64,000 nucleotides of DNA. Origin: Bradyrhizobium forestalis (GTDB taxonomy: Bacteria; Pseudomonadota; Alphaproteobacteria; Rhizobiales; Xanthobacteraceae). Positions 43,698 to 53,422 of this stretch are shown here, piece by piece. Location of the stretch: positions 1 to 64,000 of the forward strand of contig NZ_PGVG01000016.1 of NCBI RefSeq assembly GCF_002795245.1. The letters run 5' to 3'. The position numbers were made by a program, and so were the translations under genes. The first letter of the stretch is position 1; each line of letters opens with the position of its first letter. The notes under the pieces were generated by a model. The model ran no database searches. It was given only the letters and a program-made list of their open reading frames with translations, and was not told where the DNA came from.

Positions 43698-44945
43698 TCA
43701 CGAGAACAGCTGCCGCGCCTTGATTAGCGCACGCACGAGCACATCGATCTCTTCGCGTGTATTGTAAAGTCCGAGGGACGTACGGCACGTTGCCAGCACG
43801 CCGAAGCGCTCAAGCAGCGGCATCGCACAATGGGTTCCGGCCCGCACCGCTACACCGGCGCGGTCGATGATGGTGGCAACATCATGCGCATGCGCTCCCT
43901 TCATATCAAAGGAAATGATCGGTCCCTTGTCGGCCGGGGTCCCGATCATGCGCATGAAATTGATCTCCGCCAGCCTCTCCTGGGTGTACGCGAGCAGTAC
44001 GCTCTCGTGCCTGCGGATCTGCACCTTGCCTATTGAATTGATGTAATCGATAGCCGCCCCTAAACCGATGGCTTCGACGATCGGCGGCGTACCCGCTTCG
44101 AACCGGTGTGGTGGATCACCATAAATGACGCCGGAACGCGAGACCTCGCGGATCATCTCCCCGCCGCCATTGAAAGGGGGCATCGATGCCAAATGCTCAG
44201 ACTTGCCGTAAAGCACACCGATCCCCGTCGGACCATAGAGTTTGTGGCCCGTCATGACGTAGAAATCGCAATCCATGTCGCAGACGTCGGCGCTCAGGTG
44301 GACGCAAGCTTGCGAGCCGTCGACCAGCACCGGGATACCACGAGCATGCGCGATCCTCACCACCTCTTTCACCGGCAATACCGTGCCGAGCACGTTCGAC
44401 ATTTGTGTGATTGCAACCATCTTGGTGCGCGGGGTCAGCAGCCGCTCAAAATCATCGAGCAAGAAGTTGCCCTCATCATCCACTGGCGCCCATTTGATCA
44501 CTGCACCGAGTCGTTCCCTGAGAAGGTGCCATGGCACAATGTTGGAGTGGTGTTCCATAATCGAGAGAACGATCTCATCACCCGGGGTAATGCGTTCACG
44601 CCCAAAAGTTTGGGCGACCAGATTGATTGCTTCCGTGGCGCTCCGAGTGAAGATGATCTCTTCGTTTGAACGCGCGTTCACAAACTGCGCCACCTTGGTA
44701 CGGGCGCCTTCATACGCCTCGGTCGCCGCGTTAGCGAGGTAGTGCAAGCCGCGATGAACGTTGGCGTATTCGCTGGAGTACACTTGCATCATACGGTCAA
44801 GCACCGCGTTGGGCTTTTGCGCGGATGCAGCGTTATCAAGGTAAACAAGCGGCTTGCCGTACACCGTCATGGCGAGCGCAGGAAAGTCCGTACGTAGACG
44901 GTTGACGTCGTAACCGCCATTGCTCACGGCGGGATGTGCGCTCAT
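43698..44945 (-). CDS. sufS: Cysteine desulfurase SufS
   Basis: SufS is the group II PLP cysteine desulfurase of the SUF system. It has 415 residues. The PLP Lys is in VMTGHKLYGPTGIGVLYG, the catalytic Cys in VRAGTHCAMPLLERFGV, and the His block in LSIMEHHSNIVPW. It ends the sufBCDS unit and its start overlaps the sufD stop by ATGA. It works with SufBCD to supply clusters, especially under oxidative or iron stress. Placement between nif and hup suggests dedicated supply for nitrogenase and hydrogenase. Confidence 0.95.
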   Translation of the reverse strand: MSAHPAVSNGGYDVNRLRTDFPALAMTVYGKPLVYLDNAASAQKPNAVLDRMMQVYSSEYANVHRGLHYLANAATEAYEGARTKVAQFVNARSNEEIIFTRSATEAINLVAQTFGRERITPGDEIVLSIMEHHSNIVPWHLLRERLGAVIKWAPVDDEGNFLLDDFERLLTPRTKMVAITQMSNVLGTVLPVKEVVRIAHARGIPVLVDGSQACVHLSADVCDMDCDFYVMTGHKLYGPTGIGVLYGKSEHLASMPPFNGGGEMIREVSRSGVIYGDPPHRFEAGTPPIVEAIGLGAAIDYINSIGKVQIRRHESVLLAYTQERLAEINFMRMIGTPADKGPIISFDMKGAHAHDVATIIDRAGVAVRAGTHCAMPLLERFGVLATCRTSLGLYNTREEIDVLVRALIKARQLFS

Positions 44946-46264
44946 CGCCCCGCCTGCAGCCAGTGTTCAGCTTGAGCTGTCACAAAATCGCGCAGATTCT
45001 CAGAAGTGATCTCCTCAATCGACTCGCCAACGAAGGCTTTAATCAGCAACATCTTCGCATCCTTCTCGGATAGCCCCCGAGCGCGCAGATAGAATACAAG
45101 ACTGTTGTCCAGCGCACCCGATGTCGCTCCGTGGCCGCAGGTCACGTCGTCAGCCAAGATTTCAAGTTCCGGCTTGCTGTCGGCCTCGGCCTGGTCGGAT
45201 AGGAGCAACGCCCGCGTCGTCAGGTTGGCATCTGTCTTCTGGGCGGCGGGACGAACGACAATTCGGCCCTGAAATACCGAGCGGCCGCAATCGTCGATGA
45301 CCGCGCGGAACTTCTCCCGACTGATGCAATGTGGCACGGCGTGGTCTACCACCATCGTTGTGTCGGCGTGAAGCTCGTCCCTGATGAGATTAACGCCATT
45401 CGCCGAGACCTTGGTTCCCTCGCCAGCCAGCTTGATGAATCCCTGATAGCGGCTGATGGAGCCGCCGCAGGTCATGCTGAAGAGGTCGAGCTTAGCCCCG
45501 GCGCCGACTGCGATGATCGCAGACGAGATATTCACGGCGTCAGAGGCAGCGGCTGCGACGCGGATATGCGAAAGGCTCGCCTCGTTACCAACCAGGGCGA
45601 TTATCGCATCGTTGGCTTGATAGCCGCTCGCGCGTTCAGCCGAGACGAAACTTTCCACGATGGCCGCATGCGCTCCTTTACCAAGCTGTAGATACGAGCG
45701 TGTAAAGGTGGACACCGACACTCCGGTTGCGACGTGAACGATTTGAATTGGACGCTTCACCGCGTTGCCGTCGACGACCGTAATCACCAGGCCATCTGTC
45801 GCCATTGCGGCGTTTAGCGAGATAGCGGAATCGCTCGTCGTCGACAGCAGCAGACCTGCCATGTCGCCAGGGGCCGAATTCTCCAGAACCTCTCGCAGCG
45901 ACCGCACAACAACTTGATTTTTCAGCCTGCCGAGATCGGATAGCTCCGGCGCGAATATACCATCCACCAAAACCAGTTTGACCGCCTGATCGACAGATAC
46001 TCGCTCGGCCGACACCTTTGCGCGCACCAGCGCCTCCGCATCCGGTCGCGGAGCGAGTGGCAGCACCCCGCCGATCAGGGCGCGCAGATCTGTGTATTTC
46101 CAGTCCTCCATGCCCCGATGCGGAAGGCCGGTACGCTCGTAGACCTCAAATGCGCTCGCCCGGATTTGGGGGACAAGGCCTCCACCAGGCAGCCGTCCGC
46201 GCGCCGCAGCGAAAACATTGCCAATTGCGCGTTCGGGGTCGGCTTTGGGCAAAACCTGCTTCAT
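44942..46264 (-). CDS. sufD: SufD, SUF scaffold component
   Basis: SufD forms the SufBC2D cluster-assembly scaffold. The 440 residues have the family N-terminal GMEDWKYTDLRAL and C-terminal CGHGATSGALDNSLVFYLRARGLSEKDAKMLLIKAFV, including the conserved Cys-x-His. It lies 17 bp after sufC and is coupled to sufS. Confidence 0.95.
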   Translation of the reverse strand: MKQVLPKADPERAIGNVFAAARGRLPGGGLVPQIRASAFEVYERTGLPHRGMEDWKYTDLRALIGGVLPLAPRPDAEALVRAKVSAERVSVDQAVKLVLVDGIFAPELSDLGRLKNQVVVRSLREVLENSAPGDMAGLLLSTTSDSAISLNAAMATDGLVITVVDGNAVKRPIQIVHVATGVSVSTFTRSYLQLGKGAHAAIVESFVSAERASGYQANDAIIALVGNEASLSHIRVAAAASDAVNISSAIIAVGAGAKLDLFSMTCGGSISRYQGFIKLAGEGTKVSANGVNLIRDELHADTTMVVDHAVPHCISREKFRAVIDDCGRSVFQGRIVVRPAAQKTDANLTTRALLLSDQAEADSKPELEILADDVTCGHGATSGALDNSLVFYLRARGLSEKDAKMLLIKAFVGESIEEITSENLRDFVTAQAEHWLQAGR

Positions 46265-46281
46265 CGGAGTCCCTAGAGCCG

Positions 46282-47034
46282 TCAGGCCGCGTCTTCGAAT
46301 TGGGCGTAGCCAGAAGCCTCGAGCTCCAGCGCGAGTTCCTTGCCGGCGCTCTTCATGATCCGCCCTTTCGACATCACGTGCACAACGTCCGGCATGATAT
46401 GGTCGAGAAGCCGCCGATAGTGCGTGATCACGATCATCGCTCGTTCCGGCGAACGCAAGGTGTTGATGCCGCTGGCGACGATACGCAGCGCGTCGATGTC
46501 GAGGCCGGAATCGATCTCATCAAGGATGCACAGACCCGGCTCGAACAACGCCATCTGCAAAATTTCGTTACGCTTCTTCTCGCCGCCGGAGAAGCCGACA
46601 TTGACGCCGCGCCTGAGCATGTCCTGGGGAATGTTGAGCGAACCGGCCACCTCGCGGGTTCTTTTCAGAAATTCGGGGGTGGAGAATTCCTGTTGATCCC
46701 GCGCCTTGCGCTGGGCGTTCAGTGCCGCCCGCAGGAAGTTCATGGTGGTCACGCCAGGGATCTCGACCGGATACTGGAATGCCAGGAACACGCCCTTGGC
46801 GGCGCGTTCATTTGGCTCCATCCGCAACAGGTTCTCGCCCCTGAACAGGATTTGTCCACCGGTGATCTCATAACCGGGCTTGCCGGCGATAACATGCGAG
46901 AGCGTCGACTTGCCGGAGCCGTTCGGCCCCATGATCGCGTGCACCTCACCCAAATTGACGTTAAGATCGAGGCCGCGAATAACTTCGCGGTCTTCGACAC
47001 CAACATGCAAATCTCGGATTTCGAGTAGCGCCAT
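46282..47034 (-). CDS. sufC: SufC, SUF ATPase
   Basis: SufC is the cytosolic ABC-type ATPase that drives cluster assembly on SufBD. It has 250 residues. Walker A is GPNGSGKST, the Q-loop is FLAFQYPVEIPGV, the signature is FSGGEKKRNEILQMAL, Walker B is CILDEIDSGLDIDAL, and the H-loop is VITHYRRLL. The start at 47034 (MALLEIRDLHVGV) is the family start. It lies 65 bp after sufB. Confidence 0.96.
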   Translation of the reverse strand: MALLEIRDLHVGVEDREVIRGLDLNVNLGEVHAIMGPNGSGKSTLSHVIAGKPGYEITGGQILFRGENLLRMEPNERAAKGVFLAFQYPVEIPGVTTMNFLRAALNAQRKARDQQEFSTPEFLKRTREVAGSLNIPQDMLRRGVNVGFSGGEKKRNEILQMALFEPGLCILDEIDSGLDIDALRIVASGINTLRSPERAMIVITHYRRLLDHIMPDVVHVMSKGRIMKSAGKELALELEASGYAQFEDAA

Positions 47035-47099
47035 TCTGGTCTGATCCCTGAAATGTCGTCTGGCGAGCCGCCTTCGAGGGCGGCTCGCGGGAGGTTTGG

Positions 47100-48596
47100 T
47101 TATCCGACAGATCCGTCGAGCGAGATCGAGATTAGCTTCTGGGCCTCCACTGCGAACTCCATCGGCAGTTTTTGCAGAACTTGCTTGACGAAGCCGTTGA
47201 CGACCAGGCCGACAGCCTCTTCCTGGCTGAGGCCGCGCTGGATGCAGTAGAACAGCACGTCCTCGGAGATCTTCGAGGTCGTCGCTTCGTGCTCGAACGT
47301 CGCCGAGGAGTTCTTGGCCTCGATGTACGGCACGGTGTGCGCGCCGCATTTGTCGCCGATCAGCAGCGAGTCGCAGGCCGTGAAGTTGCGCGCGCCGGTC
47401 GCTTTCCGGTGCGCGGTGACGAGACCGCGATAGGTGTTCTGCGACTTTCCGGCGGCGATGCCCTTGGAGATGATGCGGCTCGACGTGTTCTTGCCGAGAT
47501 GGATCATCTTGGTGCCGCTATCGACCTGCTGGAAGCCGTTCGAGATCGCGATCGAGTAGAACTCGCCACGCGAATTGTCGCCGCGGAGGATGCAGCTCGG
47601 ATATTTCCAGGTGATCGCCGAACCGGTCTCGACCTGGGTCCAGGAGATCTTGGAGTTGGCGCCACGGCAGTCGCCACGCTTGGTGACGAAATTGTAGATG
47701 CCGCCCTTGCCTTCCGAATTGCCGGGGTACCAGTTCTGCACTGTCGAGTACTTGATCTCGGCATCGTCGAGCGCGACGAGCTCGACCACGGCGGCGTGCA
47801 GCTGGTTCTCGTCGCGCTGCGGCGCGGTGCAGCCTTCGAGATAGGAGACGTAGGAGCCCTTGTCGGCGATGATCAGCGTGCGCTCGAACTGGCCGGTGTT
47901 GCGCTCGTTGATGCGGAAATAGGTCGACAGCTCCATCGGGCAGCGCACGCCCGGCGGCACGTAGACGAACGAGCCGTCGGAGAACACCGCCGAGTTCAGC
48001 GTCGCATAGAAATTGTCCGAGGTCGGAACCACCGAGCCTAGATATTTCTGCACCAGCTCAGGGTGCTCGCGGATCGCCTCCGAGATCGGCATGAAGATCA
48101 CGCCGGCTTTCTTCAGCTCGGCCTTGAACGTGGTCGCAACCGAGACCGAATCGAACACGGCATCGACCGCGATCTTGCGGCGGGCCGGATCCACCTCGCC
48201 TGGCATCGGCTCGACGCCTTCGAGCATGGCGACTTCCCGCAAGGGAATGCCGAGCTTCTCGTAGGTCTTCAGGATCTCCGGGTCGATCTCGTCCAGGAAC
48301 GAGACCGTCTTCTTCGGCTTCGGCGCCGCGTAGTAATAGAGGTCCTGGAAGTCGATCTTGGGATAGTCAACGCGGGCCCATGTCGGCTCGGTCATGGTCA
48401 GCCAACGCCGATAGGCCTCAAGCCGCCACTGGAGCATCCAGGCGGGTTCGTCCTTCTTCTGCGAGATGAATTTAACGATCTCTTCCGACAGCCCCTTCGG
48501 GGCCTTCTCGGAGTCGATCAGGGTCTCAAACCCATAACGATACTGGTCGACGTTGATGCGTTTCACGCGATCGACCGTCTCTTGTACGGCTATCAT
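47100..48596 (-). CDS. sufB: SufB, SUF scaffold protein
   Basis: SufB is the main scaffold on which SUF assembles iron-sulphur clusters. The 498 residues include YVPPGVRCPMELSTYFRIN, YVSYLEGCTAP, NWYPGNSEGKGGIYNFVTKRGDCRG and CDSLLIGDKCGAHTVPY. ATG 48596 follows GGAGTGGGC; a GTG four codons earlier is possible. The sequence is more GC-regular than neighbouring nif genes and resembles a housekeeping chromosomal suf copy, so it may have been recruited. It follows a ferredoxin gene by 191 bp. Confidence 0.96.
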   Translation of the reverse strand: MIAVQETVDRVKRINVDQYRYGFETLIDSEKAPKGLSEEIVKFISQKKDEPAWMLQWRLEAYRRWLTMTEPTWARVDYPKIDFQDLYYYAAPKPKKTVSFLDEIDPEILKTYEKLGIPLREVAMLEGVEPMPGEVDPARRKIAVDAVFDSVSVATTFKAELKKAGVIFMPISEAIREHPELVQKYLGSVVPTSDNFYATLNSAVFSDGSFVYVPPGVRCPMELSTYFRINERNTGQFERTLIIADKGSYVSYLEGCTAPQRDENQLHAAVVELVALDDAEIKYSTVQNWYPGNSEGKGGIYNFVTKRGDCRGANSKISWTQVETGSAITWKYPSCILRGDNSRGEFYSIAISNGFQQVDSGTKMIHLGKNTSSRIISKGIAAGKSQNTYRGLVTAHRKATGARNFTACDSLLIGDKCGAHTVPYIEAKNSSATFEHEATTSKISEDVLFYCIQRGLSQEEAVGLVVNGFVKQVLQKLPMEFAVEAQKLISISLDGSVG

Positions 48597-48787
48597 TGCC
48601 CACTCCACTCGCGCAACGACAACTCCCGCTGGCGAGGATTCCGCCGCAATCTATCTGACCCGATCGCGCAAGTTGCCGCCGACTCGGGGGCAGCGCGTGA
48701 GAGAAACAGAAGACGGATCCAAAAGGCGGCTGTCGATCGCGTTTTCATCATGTTTCGCGCCCGAGCTTCTCTCATCGGCTACTCCAC

Positions 48788-48982
48788 CTATGCCGGCACG
48801 CACGTATCGGGCACCGGGCAAACGACGGCGCATTGCGGCGCGTCAAAGTGCCCCTCACATTGAGTACACTGGGTCGGATTGATCACATATATGTCGTTCT
48901 TCAGGTTGATCGCGGCATTGGGACATTCGAACTCACATGCACCGCAGACGGTGCACTGGGATGCGATTATCTTGTAGGCCAT
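48788..48982 (-). CDS. 2[4Fe-4S] ferredoxin, FdxN-like (second copy)
   Basis: A 64-residue low-potential ferredoxin with CTVCGACEFECPNA and CTQCEGHFDAPQCAVVCPVPDTC. It closely resembles the FdxN product of 28568-28792, differing mainly in a shorter tail. The start at 48982 (MAYKIIASQCT) is the family start. An imperfect sigma-54 promoter and an exact NifA site lie upstream. It is probably an electron donor to nitrogenase and may be co-transcribed with suf. Confidence 0.93.
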   Translation of the reverse strand: MAYKIIASQCTVCGACEFECPNAAINLKNDIYVINPTQCTQCEGHFDAPQCAVVCPVPDTCVPA

Positions 48983-49025
48983 CACTGCGATTCCATGAGC
49001 CAAAGTTGCGGGACGGTCTCTGGCG

Positions 49026-49041
49026 TTCAAGTCTTGTGCCA
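49026..49041 (-). promoter_or_regulatory. Imperfect sigma-54 promoter for fdx(-suf)
   Basis: On the minus strand the sequence is TGGCAC-AAGAC-TTGAA: a perfect -24 box but GA in place of the -12 GC. It is supported by its distance to the ATG (about 44 bp) and by the NifA site 63 bp upstream. Confidence 0.55.
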
Positions 49042-49103
49042 GACAGTTGAACTTGATTTTGTCTGGGCTATCTTCGAGAACGCAAGTCGCCGTCTCGACA
49101 CGG

Positions 49104-49119
49104 TGTCGCAAATCCTACA
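49104..49119. promoter_or_regulatory. NifA upstream activator site for fdx
   Basis: TGT-CGCAAATCCT-ACA, an exact TGT-N10-ACA site correctly placed relative to the -24 box at 49036-49041. Confidence 0.75.
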
Positions 49120-49663
49120 CCGCGCATGACAGTAGCTTGAGCTCGATCCGTGGTTGGCGCAGGGTCGCTCTCACGGCAGTCAGCGATCAGGTGAACCGCG
49201 TTCGCCAGCCTCGGGAACGATCTGCGATCCTTTCTAAGGCCCCTGTGCCGCGGCGATGATGGATGCGCCGCGCGACTTCAAAAAGTTCTCCGCCGGCGTG
49301 TCAGGTCGACCCCGAGCCGCATCTTGATGGTTTCACTCACCGGGCAGCGGCGGCTTGGCGACAGCACCACGGTCACCTGTGCAGTCATCACCGGCCCAGT
49401 TGGCCTCTCCCCAGACAATCAGAAACGCGGCGATCGGGCCAGACAAAGTCGGTTCGGTGATCGCGGGCCCCGCAGCGGACCGCAGGACGCATTCTCAATT
49501 GCCTTGGATTACCTGGCAAAACCTGCATTCATATGCGCTGTATGGACCGAAAGTACATTGCCTGTCGTCGTGCGGGGACGAAGCCAGGCGTCCGTCTGGT
49601 GATCCTCCGCTTCGCTACAAGTTCGAAACGCATGCCGGCGCCGGTCAGCAGATCGATGGAGCC
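49120..49663. other. Intergenic region between ald and fdx
   Basis: About 540 bp with no supported gene; short plus-strand frames have no motif or ribosome-binding site. Confidence 0.5.
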
Positions 49664-49690
49664 GAAAAAAAGCCACCCCGAAGGGTGGCC
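49664..49690 (-). terminator. Rho-independent terminator after ald
   Basis: On the minus strand a GCCACCC/GGGTGGC stem with a 4-base loop is followed by seven Ts, 37 bp past the ald stop codon. Confidence 0.88.
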
Positions 49691-49726
49691 TAAGTCAGGG
49701 AGGAAACGCCCATAGGGCCTCTGGGA

Positions 49727-50839
49727 TCAGGCTGCAGCCTGATCGATCGGTGAGAAGGGGAGCCCGAGGCTTTCGGCCACCGCTTCGTAAGTTAGCCGGC
49801 CCCGATGGACGTTGAGGCCTGCGCGCAAATGCGGATTTTCGAGGACGGCGGAAAAGCCCTTGTTGGCCAGAGCCAAACCAAACGGCAGCGTCGCGTTGTT
49901 CAAGGCCTGGCTCGAGGTCAGCGGCACGGCCCCGGGCATATTGGCCACGCAATAATGAATGATGCCATCCACATCGTAAGTAGGATCAGCGTGCGTGGTT
50001 GGGTGCGATGTCTCAAAGCAGCCGCCCTGATCGATAGCGACGTCCACGAGCACCGCCCTCTTGCGCATCGAGCTCAGCATGCTCCGGCGGACCAGCTTCG
50101 GCGCGCTCGCACCTGGAACGAGCACCGCACCAATCACCACATCCGCCGCAAATACCTCTTCCTCCACAGAGTCGATAGTCGAAAATCTGGTGCGAGCGCG
50201 TCCTTCGAATAGCTCGTCCAACTCGCGGAGCCGGAGTATCGAACGGTCGATGATGGTCACCTCTGCGCCTAGACCAACCGCCATGCGTGCCGCGTGTGTA
50301 CCAACGACGCCACCTCCGATCACCACGATTCGGGCAGGCTGAACACCGGGCACCCCACCGATCAACAGCCCTCGTCCTCCTGCACTCCGCTTCAGGGCGC
50401 TGCCCGCCGCTTCGATCGCAAGCCTACCCGCGACCTCGCTCATGGGCGCCAGCAGCGGAAGACCACCATGCGGATCAGTTACGGTTTCGTAGGCGATCGC
50501 AGTGCATCCAGATTTCAGGAGGCCCTTGGCCTGATCCGGGTCGGGGGCCAGATGCAGATAAGTGAACAGAATCTGATTTTCCCGCAGCTGACACCACTCG
50601 GACGGCTGAGGTTCCTTAACCTTTACGATCATCTCGCTCGATGCGAATACCTCAGCCGCGGAAGGTAGAATCGTTCCGCCAACAATGCGATAATCGTCAT
50701 CGGTTGCACCAATGCCAGCGCCGGCATTGGTCTCGATCATCACGCGGTGGCCTGCTGCCACGTATTCGCGGACAGCTCCCGGGGTAAGGCCCACGCGATA
50801 TTCGTGCGCCTTGATTTCCTTGGGGACTCCGACCTTCAT
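49727..50839 (-). CDS. ald: Alanine dehydrogenase
   Basis: Alanine dehydrogenase interconverts pyruvate, ammonia and NADH with L-alanine. The 370 residues fit the family: VGVPKEIKAHEYRVGLTPGAVREYV at the N-terminus (substrate-binding Arg, and Lys in MIVKVKEPQ), catalytic His in FTYLHLAPD, the NAD-binding IVVIGGGVVGTHAARMAVGLGAEV in the middle, and DVAIDQGGCFETS and VANMPGAVPLTSSQALNNATLP at the end. It is monocistronic with a clear terminator. In bacteroids this enzyme can turn fixed ammonia into exported alanine. Its position between suf and hyp genes is unusual. Confidence 0.96.
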   Translation of the reverse strand: MKVGVPKEIKAHEYRVGLTPGAVREYVAAGHRVMIETNAGAGIGATDDDYRIVGGTILPSAAEVFASSEMIVKVKEPQPSEWCQLRENQILFTYLHLAPDPDQAKGLLKSGCTAIAYETVTDPHGGLPLLAPMSEVAGRLAIEAAGSALKRSAGGRGLLIGGVPGVQPARIVVIGGGVVGTHAARMAVGLGAEVTIIDRSILRLRELDELFEGRARTRFSTIDSVEEEVFAADVVIGAVLVPGASAPKLVRRSMLSSMRKRAVLVDVAIDQGGCFETSHPTTHADPTYDVDGIIHYCVANMPGAVPLTSSQALNNATLPFGLALANKGFSAVLENPHLRAGLNVHRGRLTYEAVAESLGLPFSPIDQAAA

Positions 50840-51236
50840 TTGAAAACTCCCTGCCTAGAGGGCCTTTCTAATCGGAAGCACGCAGCGATATTGCGACGCA
50901 GCCGTCAAAACGGCGCAGAAATTCAACGATATTTGACAAGATTCGCGGGATTTCAAACCCACGGGTACCGAGCGGATCGTGTGACCATGCTCGCTGAGCT
51001 TAGCCATCGAAACTGCGCGATGGCGATAAATCGTTTCGAATTGCGTTCTCGGCTCGTGGAAAAGCTAACAACCGATATTCAGCACGCCTAAAGAGCGAAG
51101 TCGCAGTCTGCCGGTTGGACAGATTGCCCATCTAAGAGATCGTTTCAAAGCTAATGAGTAATGGGAGGTGATGGGTGATGGCTCACGACCATTGATCATA
51201 AACTTGGTTTGCAAAAGCTGGACGATGCGCGGCGTG
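50840..51236. other. Intergenic region between hypE and ald
   Basis: About 400 bp with no supported gene, -24/-12 element or hairpin. It must contain the ald promoter and the end of the hup-hyp transcript. Confidence 0.5.
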
Positions 51237-52283
51237 TTAACAGATCCGGGGCAATTGTTCGCCCCACAACCAGTCGACGATTCGTCGACCGCCGAAGCTG
51301 GTCGCCATCTGCACGAATTTACGATTGTCAGCCACCGCTTCGCCAATATCAGCTGCGTCGGACCCGAGCGGGTGCGCCTTCATGGCTGCAAGCACGGCAT
51401 CGGCGAAATCAGGCGCGACGATCGCAACGAGCTTGCCTTCGTTGGCGACATGGATGGGATCGAGTCCAAGGAGTTCGCAGGTAGCCGCAACCGCCGGCTT
51501 CACCGGAATGGATGCTTCCTGCAGACGGAACCCGAGTTCGGATTGATGCGCAATCTCGTTGAGGGTTGCGGCAAGCCCACCGCGCGTGGGGTCGCGCATT
51601 ACCCGGATGCCGCTACCGCCGGCGGCAACCATGACCGCTACGAGCTTATGCAACGCTGCGGAATCCGAGACGACCTCGGTTTGAAAAGCGACATTCTGGC
51701 GTTTTGACATGACCGCCACTCCATGATCGCCGAGGCTACCGGAGACCAGCACACGGTCCCCGACCATTGCCTTGTCGGCGGAGAGATCGAGCCCATCGGC
51801 CACAATCCCGATCCCGGTCGTAGAGATGAACAGACCATCCGCCTTGCCGCGCTCGACGACCTTGGTGTCTCCGGCAATGATGTAAACGCCGGCACTGCGC
51901 GCTGCCGCGCCCATGGAATCCGCGATCGCCTTCAGATCAGAAAACGGGAGGCCCTCCTCGATGATAAAACTGGCCGACAGATAGAGGGGACGAGCGCCGG
52001 ACATCGCGACATCATTGATCGTGCCGTGCACAGCCAGTGACCCGATATTGCCGCCCGGAAAGAACAGCGGCGAGACCACATAGCCGTCGGTCGTCATCAC
52101 CATCCTGCCTGCCGCAACGTCAAACGCCGACTGATCATTGCAGCGGGCGAGCCATTCATTACCAAAGGCTTGGTGGAAAAGGCCGGAGATCAGCTGTGCC
52201 ATGGCCCGGCCCCCGGATCCGTGGGAAAGATCAACTCGTCCGTTCTCGAGGTCGAGCTTGCGTTGATAGCTCTTTACGCTCAT
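51237..52283 (-). CDS. hypE: Hydrogenase maturation protein HypE
   Basis: HypE dehydrates a C-terminal S-carboxamide to thiocyanate to make the CN ligands of the NiFe site. The 348 residues end in the required PRIC, whose last Cys is the carrier. The ATP-binding AIR-synthase-like fold shows LSHGSGGRAM, TTDGYVVSPLFFPGGNIGSLA and RDPTRGGLAATLNEIA. The start overlaps the hypD stop by ATGA. It is the last gene of the hup-hyp cluster. Confidence 0.97.
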   Translation of the reverse strand: MSVKSYQRKLDLENGRVDLSHGSGGRAMAQLISGLFHQAFGNEWLARCNDQSAFDVAAGRMVMTTDGYVVSPLFFPGGNIGSLAVHGTINDVAMSGARPLYLSASFIIEEGLPFSDLKAIADSMGAAARSAGVYIIAGDTKVVERGKADGLFISTTGIGIVADGLDLSADKAMVGDRVLVSGSLGDHGVAVMSKRQNVAFQTEVVSDSAALHKLVAVMVAAGGSGIRVMRDPTRGGLAATLNEIAHQSELGFRLQEASIPVKPAVAATCELLGLDPIHVANEGKLVAIVAPDFADAVLAAMKAHPLGSDAADIGEAVADNRKFVQMATSFGGRRIVDWLWGEQLPRIC

Positions 52284-53422
52284 GACGTCCGCCTCAACTG
52301 TTCATCGCGAACTCGGCCATAGGTCCAATACGCCGCACAAGCGCCTTCCGATGATACCATGCAGGACCCTATGGGAGTTTCCGGCGTGCAGACGGTTCCA
52401 AACAGCTTACACTCGACCGGCCGCTTGGCGCCACGCAGGATCGCGCAGCACTCGCACGCCGGATTGTCTGCGACACGCAGGTCGTGGATCGCAAAACGCG
52501 CCTCCGCGTCGAATTGCGCGTAAGCCGGTTTCAGCTTCATTCCGCTGTTGGGTACGAGTCCGAGCCCACGCCATTCAAACTGCTCGCGCAGTTCGAATAT
52601 CTGCGATACCTCGTCCTTGGCGCGCCGATTTCCTTCACGTGTCACCGCACGACTGTATTGGTTCTCCACCTGGTAGCGATCTTCGTTCACCTGCCGCACC
52701 AGCATCAGAATCGCCTGCATCACATCGAGCGGTTCAAATCCCGCGATCACGATCGGCTTGCCAAATTGTTCCGCCAGGGGCTCGTAAGGCTGCGTACCGA
52801 TAATGGTGCTGACATGTGCAGGCCCGATGAAGCCGTCAATTGGAACCCCGCCGGTGTCGCGGATTTTGGGGTTCTCGAGAATGCTGTGCATCGCAGAGGG
52901 TGTAAGCACGTGGTTGCAGAACACGCTGAGGCCCTTCAGCCGCTTCTTCTCGGCAATTCGGATCATCACCGCCGTCGGGGGCGTCGTGGTCTCAAATCCG
53001 ATGGCAAAGAAGACCACCTCGCGGCTCGGTGCCTGTTCGGCGAGCCGGATAGCGTCGAGCGTCGAGTAGACCATCCGAATGTCGGCGCCGAGCGCTTTAG
53101 CTCGCAACAGGGACTGTCCTTGCGACCCAGGCGCGCGCATCAGGTCGCCGTAGACGCACAGAGTGACCTCTGGTCGGTCGACAAGCCGGATCGCCATATC
53201 GATTCGACTGGCGGGCAGAACGCAGACCGGACAACCGGGCCCGTGGATCATGCGGACGTTCGCGGGCAGCAGATCCTCCAGGCCATATCGGGAGATCGCA
53301 TGAGTGTGCCCGCCGCAGAATTCCATGAACCGATAGGCTCTTTGCGAACTAACCTCGGCGCCAATCGCACGCGCAATTCCCTGCGCGATGGCCTTGTCGC
53401 GAAATTCGTCGGCATATTTCAT
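52280..53422 (-). CDS. hypD: Hydrogenase maturation protein HypD
   Basis: HypD is the [4Fe-4S] scaffold that, with HypC, assembles Fe(CN)2CO. It has 380 residues. The motifs are EFCGGHTHAI, HGPGCPVCVLP and FETTTPP, and the C-terminal Cys cluster is ACECCAILRG with later VCTPETPIGSCMVSSEGACAAYW. The start at 53422 (MKYADEFRDKAIAQG) is the family start and overlaps the hypC stop. Confidence 0.97.
   Translation of the reverse strand: MKYADEFRDKAIAQGIARAIGAEVSSQRAYRFMEFCGGHTHAISRYGLEDLLPANVRMIHGPGCPVCVLPASRIDMAIRLVDRPEVTLCVYGDLMRAPGSQGQSLLRAKALGADIRMVYSTLDAIRLAEQAPSREVVFFAIGFETTTPPTAVMIRIAEKKRLKGLSVFCNHVLTPSAMHSILENPKIRDTGGVPIDGFIGPAHVSTIIGTQPYEPLAEQFGKPIVIAGFEPLDVMQAILMLVRQVNEDRYQVENQYSRAVTREGNRRAKDEVSQIFELREQFEWRGLGLVPNSGMKLKPAYAQFDAEARFAIHDLRVADNPACECCAILRGAKRPVECKLFGTVCTPETPIGSCMVSSEGACAAYWTYGRVRDEQLRRTS

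Noticed and set aside
46018..47028. 336-codon plus-strand frame opposite sufD and sufC
   Set aside because: It is a shadow of two conserved minus-strand genes and crosses their junction.
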